Source: Priapulus caudatus (taxonomy: Eukaryota; Priapulida; Priapulimorpha; Priapulimorphida; Priapulidae). From it: a DNA stretch of 54,339 nt. The translations under genes and the position numbers were made by a program. The notes beneath the pieces are model-generated. The model was given only the letters and a program-made list of their open reading frames with translations, had not been told where the DNA came from and did no database searches. Shown here piece by piece: positions 46,201 to 54,339 of this stretch (position 1 is the first letter of the stretch; every line of letters begins with the position of its first letter). The stretch spans positions 37,866 through 92,204 of the forward strand of contig NW_014578264.1 of the NCBI RefSeq assembly GCF_000485595.1, given 5' to 3'.

Positions 46201-47330
46201 TATAGATGCTATAATTTCATCTCGATAGCTCATCACGTGTCTACCGTATATGTAGTAGTGAAAACGCTCCAGTCCAAACACTACAGCGAGCATTTCCCTT
46301 TCAATGTTAGCATAGTTGCTTTCCATTTTGGTCAAGGTTTTACTAGCATATGCAACTGGTCGTCCGCCCTGCAGTAGTATAGCTCCAACTCCCCGTTTGC
46401 TGGCATCTTGCATCTGTCTATACAGTCACCGGCTTCGATGGGTCGAAATATGCTAGCACCTTTGATGAGCAAATGGCCATCTTCAACTGATTGAGTGCTG
46501 CCTGGTGTTTATGGCTCCAGATAAAATCTATATCCTTTTTCGTAAGGTCTCTGAGCGGTGCCGTGGTCGTGGCTAACTTTAGCGTGTACCTTCCCAGGTA
46601 GTTTGCTAAACCAAGTATAGATTGTACCTTGCTGGCAAATTGCGGCGATGGCATATCTGTTACAGCAGCTATCTTGTCAGGGTCTGGCTCTAGACCTTTG
46701 TCAGTGAGATAGTTGCCAAAGAACTTAATTCTTTGCTTCTTTATCACACACTTACTTGAATTCAACTTTAGCTCTACTCCCGTGTTCGCTCTAGAACCTT
46801 GACGAGATTCGCATCGTGCTCGGCATTGTTGGCACCAAATACCACTATGTTATCAGCAATGCCTACTACACCTGGTATGTTCTCAAAGGTCTGGTTAACT
46901 TTCTACTGAAAAACGTCTTGGGCTGAAGACAATACCGAATGGTAGTCTTTTGAAACAATATCGCCCAAAAAGTGTGTTGAACGTTGTGAGCAATTTTGAT
47001 GCTGCACCTTAGCGCCTGTAAGCTTCGGCAACACATCGTCCAAGGTTGGTGTGTAATGATGCTCTCTCTCTCTCTTGATCGCCTTGTTGAGTTGCCGCGG
47101 GTCAAGACAAATCCTCAAATCACCGTTCGGTTTTGTGACACATACTAGACCATTCACCCTGTCTGTTGGTACGTCTACCACTTCGATAATGTCTAGGTCT
47201 AACATGCGCTGCAACTCCTGCTTAAGCGGTTGTTTCAACGATTCTGAAACACGTCGCGGTGGCTGTATGACTGGTTCTGCATCCGTAACCATAATTTATC
47301 CAATCCCACTATTCAGAGGGCAGAGAAAGT
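46186..47330 (-). pseudogene. Gypsy reverse transcriptase and RNase H (copy B)
   Basis: RT begins VTDAEPVIQPPRRVSESLK (47292) and includes GDLRICLDPRQLNKAIKRE. Frame changes and a deletion of the central RT follow. The YxDD-type box reads IADNIVVFG, with Asn for the second Asp, unlike copy A. The connection domain and RNase H (DASKRGVGAILLQ, ANIEREMLAVVFGLERFHYY) follow before a frame break near 46186. The 5' end is cut at the same point as copy A. Confidence 0.88.
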
Positions 47331-50323
47331 CGGCGGCGTCCGGGACAAAAGATTGCCAGTGAGTCCGCTTAACTGGGGGGTTGTATAGTTATACAGAGCA
47401 GTTAGAGTGTATGTTTGTGGCGTCTGCTGGCACCAACTATAACTATACACCTGTTTAGGTTTAATTTATTTGCTCTAACTTTACCATAGAATTTGCAACA
47501 TGATTAATTAAATCTGAATCCTAAACAAGCAATGCATGACTGGATTCCTTATGACACCACTAATTAGCATCCAAGCATTTTCATGCCATAAAATCTTTAG
47601 TGTGATATCTCCCAATTTAAGTATATGAATGTATTCTTGTACCAGAAAGTCAAAGTTGGCAATGTAGACGGATGTCGTAGACAGTGTAAAATAAGATATA
47701 TTTTTCATACCTTTTGTGTATTTATCCCTTGTAGTCACACACATTCATATTTTACTCACGTGCAAATTGTTTGTAATGATTGCTTCGATAACTAGTCAAG
47801 AATAAAATGTCATCAAAAATCATTTATTCTTAAAAAAAAAAATTATCTTCCACGGGCCTTGCAACGTTTTTATGCGGTGTTGAATGACCCGATGGATCAC
47901 GCCGTCAGCTGTTGAGAGAGATTCTACTAATTATAGCATACATCTATACACATCGACCTATACTTAGTTCTTTTTCAGGTTGAATCTATCAACTGCACTA
48001 TCAACCTCCAGCCAGAAACCTGTTTAGTCTGCTGCCCTATTGTTCTCATCTATGACAGCTAATAAATCCCTGTCCAGCAGTGTTCGGAAGAATTCTGATT
48101 TATTAACTATTGGACGGACTGACTTAAAGTTGAGATACGGATTAGTGTGCGTCTTCACAACTTTTCACATGGTTGTTATTCCATCGATGGATGCATGAAG
48201 GTTTGTCGGTATTGCATTAATTGTTATACACTCTAGAGGCAGTGTGATCAATTATTGGTCTTATTGGGTTGACGTATTTATGGATTTCTGGTTTCGGCAC
48301 TGTGTGCAATCTTGCGTTTGTCATTAACAAGTTAATACGAGAGCAACGAGAGTTTATGGCCTGCTGGACGTACATGAATGGTTTACATAAAAAATAGCAG
48401 GAATTCAAACGCAGGATAACGCGGCATAAAAACTGGATGATTTGGTTATTTGAAATGCAAAATTATTTGAAAGACCTTCGGACTGTCGTGGTTTGCCCCC
48501 ACCTGCACTATGTACCTGTGACCAGAAACCTGTGCAGTCTACGATATAATACGCAACAGCAACAGCAGACGCATTAATACCAAAAGTGCGAAACTAGTTT
48601 TTTTACTAGTAGCATATTTATTGCGTAACATAATAACACCTGGTCTGAACGATTTGCAAATCAGTGAGTAAAAATAATTAATAATGCATCAAATATGAAA
48701 CAATTCTTTATTAATGACGATACGTTCGTTCGTTGTAGACTGTGTTGTTTGATATCTTAAAGATATGATAAAATCGCCATCATGTCATGACATTCTGATT
48801 ACACTCTCTCAGTGTAAAGCTAAACAAAATTAGTAAACTTCCTAAAATAACGCAGTACAAGTAATACAATTACAATCTACACCGGTCATGTAAGTGATGT
48901 CATAATAATCACACCATAGCGTTGACGTTATGTGACGTCGTGTTGGCAAGGCTCGTGAATCATTTTGAGATCCACACGATGCGCAAAGGTGAGCATCGTG
49001 CTTACGATTCGCTGACCATGGCGCTTCTTCAAGACATATAGCGGGGAGAACGTACGTCTTGACTGAATTTATGTGACCTTACTCACAGGGATCCAGATCT
49101 CCTGAGACATCTGTGGGCGTGGTGATGTTGTGGGCGTGGTTGGTGGTGTTGTTAGTGTGGTTGGTGATGTTGTTGGTGTGGTTGGTGGTGTGGTTGGTGA
49201 TGTTGTTGGTGTGGATGGAGATGTTGTCGGGGTGGTTGGTAATGTTGTTGGTGTTGAAGGTGTTGGCGTAGGTAGGGTGCCGTAACCATGTCTTACAAAA
49301 ATCAGCATCGTATGGGCAGATGTGTACGCTGTAACGATCGAAAAGCACAAGTTTCGTAAGGCACGCAGCACAGTAATGCTTTTCTAACACACTGTAACGC
49401 GATAATAAATGCCAATATCAGCTGGACGCAGTGCCATATAGCTGGAAGATAGCAAATAGAAGCCGTTATTAATGTTATATTTACACAGTTAATAATCATA
49501 CAGGAGTAGTTATCTAAGAAGTACTAACTGTAGCGTTGGTAAACTTACATGTAGCTGAACATGCTTGCCCATCCGGACAATACAGGAACATAGGTCGTTT
49601 TGATGGGTGCCTCATTCCCCATTGACATGGGTCATCCTCCTGTGGGCTTATTCTGTCCAACACGACTATCCATGCACCCAGGGTCATTAAAGCAGCAGGT
49701 GTAGGAATCATGAATGAAGAACTGTCTCGGCATGTCAGAATCAGCGTCTATGTAGAACATGGGTGATTAATAGCAGCAGTTCAGTAACTGCTTAAAACGC
49801 ACATGAAGCAAAAGCATCTATACAGACGAAAATCCTTAAGAACTATCTCTCGTGAATTTATATAAAGTTTATGTTGTCATTCATATTTGCAGTGCTTTTC
49901 TTATTATATATAATGTTTGCGTAAAGCAGAAGTCAAAAAATGCCTACCATTCGATACTGCAGTACATGGTGGGCGGGGAAAGATCGGAGAATGACGAATC
50001 AATTATGTTGTCTTCTGAAAACCACTCTTCTCCATCCTGGCACAGACCACTGAAATTTACGAACATAGCGACTTCATCGTTCTTCGGGAATACCACTTTT
50101 ACCTAAATTAGACAGTGGTCAAATTCCTCTTCCATTAGCGAATCCATGTATAATCGATGGTTACTTCACCAACAATTATTTTTATCTTGAAAGCACAACA
50201 TTCATACCGTTCCTGCCACGCACCACAAGCTAGCTTCACGTTAGCTCGGTCACGTGAATATTTACAAAATAAGGTCGACTAAAACCGAAATTACGATTAT
50301 AGTGATTTAGATGTACATACTGA
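46250..50323. repeat. segmental duplication copy 2
   Basis: This is the partner of 27675-31572. It carries the same Gypsy end, the same downstream non-coding sequence and exons 6-3 of the secreted-protein gene. Beyond 50323 the sequence is unrelated to copy 1. Confidence 0.9.
48446..50102 (-). pseudogene. exons 3-6 of the secreted-protein gene, second copy
   Basis: Exons are 49948-50102, 49549-49747, 49087-49291 and 48476-48529. Exon 3 is identical at protein level to the first copy. Exon 4 carries the same one-base shift between NDPG and AWIVVLD. Exon 5 is 12 bases longer (four extra Thr/Pro codons). Exons 1 and 2 are missing because the duplication ends at 50323, so this copy has no start or signal peptide. 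Confidence 0.7.
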
Positions 50324-52573
50324 TTTTGGCGTACATATTAACTCACATAGGGGGTGGTTATTAGTATATATTAACAAATACATTTTGCCAATTTTTTAAA
50401 TATTTTAAATCAGGGAATAATGAGTGTGATTTTGTATATGAAAAATGATCACTGGGTTGTACATTTGGTGAAGTATGCGTGCCATTTATGTTCATATCGA
50501 CGATGAACACGAAGTATCGTTGAGCGCATTTTCAAGTTTTTGCCCGTTCGCATGTCTAAAAAATCATCATTATGGTCATAAATTGTTTCTATTTTAGTTG
50601 GATTCTTCATTCTTGCATTTTGACACAAAATTAAGTTGTACTAGCTTTAAATCGTCTTTTTATTTAAAAATTGTAGTTTTTGGGAAAATTGCTCTATTTG
50701 CTGCGATCGACGCGTTTCATAAAACGCGATATAATAATGTTGCCGAGCAAGTATCCGCAGATTGCCACCTTCATTTTTCGTTTTATACGTATACTTTATA
50801 AAGATATTAACATAGGTCTGCTTGCTTTAAATCCATTAAAATGCCACGCGGAATGCATAAAACTATCCAGACACGATGAGTGAGTGAGAAGAGTCAGGTT
50901 TGAATTGAGGCAAACGCACGACGGTACATATAGAGAACGAAAGTAGTATATGGGAGGAACTCTTACTTATATACTCTGATAATTATATGTGATAATTTTT
51001 TATGGCAAAATGAGAATTTTAGATGTGAAAGTCTGAGATCAGGGCGAGTTATGGCTACAGCGCTAAGATATCGCAAATTTAAGCGTTTTGATACATATTC
51101 GGATTTAGGGCACTGCTCAAGAATTCGGAGCTCCGATGTGTAGACGTGTAAGATTTGAGAGAGATACGCTTATTCACGGTAGCTACTATAACCAGCTTGA
51201 CAAGGTGGTTTTCCCTGCCCATAACACAACTTGTCAAATAGGTTAATTGGTTAATGGAAGATGTTACGTCGAGGAGTTTTTCTAGGCGGTAGCAGCACCG
51301 GTGCCATACTGTATATCGGCAATAATAAATTTATAAACCAAAATGAATGCATAATTTGTGACGTATAAGATGGCGCTATAGCCCGCTTTGATGTTTCTTT
51401 AGCGAGGCGTTCGAAATAAATAGGTTATGCTGGCGTCCGCACCATGTTTTGTAAAGCTTACTCTAATATAGACGTATTATCGCAAGAGGTGGGAATAGGA
51501 AATACCATTTTGGGCATTAAAGATATTGTCAATCGAAATCTCGTAAAACGAACCAGAACCTAGTGTGACAGCCACAGACTGTTATCTGCGTGGCTATATT
51601 ATAATATCTATATAATTGCCAAAGACTACTAAATTTGCATATTTGTTTTTAAATACTCAAAACCCCCTAGCCTTATTCATTCAATACCAAAAAGAGCAAC
51701 AAACGCTTGAACGCTGACTGACAAAATGGCAAGTTCCCATTTTGCCAAAAAATTGCCGTGGGCAAGAAGAGCGTTGACTGGGCATGCTCCAAAACTAGAC
51801 TTCAATATGGGAGCAGTAGCATAACAACCTAATACCCAATTTCAAACGATGGGGTCAAACGTTCTGAGTATCTTTGACGCGTAGCCAAACTGTGAAACGA
51901 CGACGACTACGAGCACGACCGCGATCCCGCCCCATGGCAAATAGCCAGTCTTGACGAAGTCAAGGTGAGCTAAAAATAACGACTTTCACTAGACGTCTGC
52001 AGCAACATATCCCCTCCAACTTTTGTCAAAACCCGGACTTCTATCCTAACTACCCAGGCGGATTTACATCACCCATATCACCGTAACGCGTCGTGTCTGC
52101 GTTTCTAAATTGCATTATAATAGCAGCACTTCTAACATATATAATATGGCTACTGTGAGGTTACAACGTGAGCTAATGTTTTCCCCTAACAAGTTTTATG
52201 TTTTTTTATGTATAACTGTATTCTTCGTGAGTACACGATTCTTTTCGAGAGGGATGAAGGATTGCTTGTATGGCAGGGCCGGGGCTAATTAGGGCCTGTG
52301 GCGAATAATGCCTAAACTTCTTACGCCTAGCAAGTTATCTGTGTGTAATGTAGGCGACCGCGGCGCACCCTAACCACCTATAACTGCAGACGGCTGATGG
52401 CCGTGGACGATTGAGGTGACGGCCGAGACTTGAAATGAATATAAATAGCGCTCGACAAAGAGAAAGAAGATATACTAAAAGATAAGGAGATACAGAGGAA
52501 TAGTTACAGCAGATACGATGCTAATAGACACACGGGACGGAGAGCACGGCCGACTAGCAGTCACAGAGACATA
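50324..52573. other. no gene recognised (2.2 kb)
   Basis: AT-rich sequence with only short open frames (for example near 50600 and 52110) and no domains, splice-consistent exons or repeat boundaries that I can support. A small inverted motif CAAAATGGCAA...TTTTGCCAA lies near 51720. Confidence 0.5.
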
Positions 52574-52944
52574 TGGTCACTTTTACTTCTGATACAAGAA
52601 TACATTCAACATACTTAAATTTTGAGATACTACACTAAATATTTTAGTGCATGAAATGCTTGGAATTTAATTAGTGTGTCATAAGAATGACAGTTTTGGC
52701 AATTGCTGTTTAGTGATTTCGATTTAATTAAATAAGTTGTAAAATTCTACGTAAACGTTAGAGGCAAATAAATTAAATATTATAAAGCAGGGTAATTATA
52801 GGCTGGTGGCCAAGCAGAGACCGCCACAGAAAATCACGCACACTGGCTCTGTAACGACATACCCTCCTGAAACAATCGACTCAGCTGGCTATTCTCCGTC
52901 CCGGAGGCCAGCATCACCCCGAGTAACATAAAATAGGCCTTGTT

Positions 52945-52978
<34 letters not shown>

Positions 52979-53345
52979 GAGGAGAGAGAGAGAAGAGAAA
53001 TTACAACACCATCACTGTGCAACAAAACTATTATTACACAATTACTATATGATATTTATATGGCCTTACTTATATAGTTTTGAAAACGAGACGAATCTTT
53101 CTCGTCATATAAGCTACCGAAGGCGTTCACGGTGAATCTGTGACACTATGGATATCGGACAGCGTCACTGAACTAAATACTGGAAGCAATTATGTGTCGC
53201 ATGCCACGTCTTGTGCAATATTAAGCGTAATTACAGCATTTGATTACGTAATTATTTATTCGATTCTGCAGCAGTCACGGGATACGATTCAAGAAGAATT
53301 CGTAACCCGCAAGTTACATGGCGAATTTTGCCGACACAATCGATT
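52574..53345 (+). pseudogene. repeated unit with exon-2 relic, inverted third copy
   Basis: Reverse complement of the unit at 27005-27667, uninterrupted by Gypsy, with a (GA)n at about 52945-53005. The plus strand at 53120-53200 retains the VNL...TLWISDSV relic. It is on the same strand as the gene copy that follows at 53732. Confidence 0.7.
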
Positions 53346-53731
53346 GTCCGCTATTGTTCGAGCTATCAACACATAGTATCAACCAGGTCACGGTGAAGCG
53401 CTGTTAACAAAATCCTCAACAATATCGACAAGCATGGATCATTGAGAAGAGATCCGTAGCGTTATTCGTAATTATTACATTTACTAGGGAGGAGACTTTT
53501 AGAGTACGTAAATCCTTTTAAAAAAATACCATTGTTCTAACACCTGACGTTCAACCCTCCGCTATACCTGGCTATTATATATATGTCTATATCTTTTGTA
53601 ACAGCGGCAAAACGATGTTAACTAATTGATACACTATCGATATATTTTCATTTATGTTTATAGAAGTGTGCCAGTAGCAGCTAGAGTGGACGCTCAACAC
53701 ACTCATCGCACGCACAAGCGAAGCGGTAATA

Positions 53732-54309
53732 ATGTCATCTGACGGTTACGCTGGTCTTCCGTGTGTTGCTTGTACTGGTTACGCACTTCGCTTACACCGC
53801 TTGGCTCCATTTTTACTGACCCTGAACCATCGACCCATGGTTCAAAATCATGATGAAGCAACCTGCCGTGTGCAACAATCACTGCAGGCTAGACACGCAC
53901 ACGCATGTAATAGTTCGTGGGCAAACAGCCAGTTCAAGCCCACATAAAGGTTAGTCATATGAATATAATACATATATTAAGATACTAGACGCAGCGTGGA
54001 CTGTAGTGCTGGTAGAATATGTGTTTATTCTGAATAGCAGAGTTACATTTAAGGATTACAGAAATTTTAAAAAAAACTTATTGATTCTCGCTATCTTCCT
54101 TTGTAATCGTCCCTTGACGTCAGACTTTGAACCTAAAAGGAAACTAGCTGGTTTCAATGTTACTGCGGGGCGCTTGCCATGAATCTGTAGCACACGGTAG
54201 GGTGTCGGATCGGCGTCCTGAACCGTAACAGAGGCAATGATTCCACTTCGCACTACCGTATCGAACTACAAAGTCACACATTGGCAACGACTGGACATAT
54301 AAGAGGAGG
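53732..54309 (+). pseudogene. divergent plus-strand paralogue of the secreted-protein gene, exons 1-2
   Basis: Exon 1 (53732-53949) starts MSSDGYAG and keeps HVQNHDDATC-like VQNHDEATC and CNSSWANSQF, but frameshifts have destroyed the hydrophobic signal segment. It ends in TAA just before the donor GTTAGT. Exon 2 (54124-54309) keeps the acceptor GACGTCAG and scattered blocks (SHYRI-, DWTY-like), but no long frame remains. The window ends before exon 3. It is transcriptionally opposite to the other copies. Confidence 0.65.
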
Positions 54310-54339
54310 GTTTAGGCTAAGTAAGGGCCTGATGACATG

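Noticed and set aside
1-54339. Search by eye for CRISPR arrays, tRNA, 5S or spliceosomal RNA genes
   Set aside because: No regularly spaced repeat-spacer pattern, no box A/B pair with a cloverleaf, and no familiar snRNA or rRNA block was seen. The tandem arrays present are microsatellites or minisatellites without unique spacers.

Overview
The window is eukaryotic, from an invertebrate animal genome that I cannot place more narrowly than probably a bilaterian. It has spliced genes, many microsatellites, several retrotransposon classes and two 10-base N gaps (18479-18488, 36479-36488). It therefore consists of three contigs: 1-18478, 18489-36478 and 36489-54339. No bacterial genes, operons, CRISPR arrays, tRNAs or rRNAs were seen.

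1-4560: the 3' part of a plus-strand receptor gene related to the neurotrophin receptor p75NTR (TNFRSF16). One exon encodes four complete six-cysteine TNFR repeats. The last exon encodes a membrane segment and a short tail with no death domain. The intron carries a GA microsatellite and a small inverted-repeat element with telomere-like repeats inside it.

4560-19510: a minus-strand tektin gene, a structural protein of the ciliary doublet microtubule. It runs tail to tail with the receptor gene. A phase-consistent nine-exon model (479 residues) can be assembled. Exons 2-9 occur twice in tandem (4.56-10.93 kb and 10.96-17.21 kb) and exon 1 occurs twice (18.2-18.5 and 19.3-19.5 kb). The copies differ mostly by scattered one-base indels, which looks like uncorrected long-read sequence more than gene duplication.

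19.5-26.6 kb: mostly non-coding, with simple repeats and a broken RTE-type retrotransposon split by a 1.9 kb nested insertion.

26.6-54.3 kb: a repeat-rich region built around a small family of secreted-protein genes. They have a signal peptide, a WKLVF-type module, a cysteine-bearing module and a Thr/Pro-rich linker, and appear in complete, partial and relic copies on both strands. The most complete copy (29.9-34.5 kb, minus) carries lesions shared with its duplicates. Interleaved are two related Gypsy fragments, LTR-type elements including a solo LTR with a CTAG target duplication, and a broken L2/CR1-type retrotransposon. The last 5 kb of contig 2 is repeated as the first 5 kb of contig 3. 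This looks like an unmerged contig overlap and preserves allele differences, including a 262-bp inversion.
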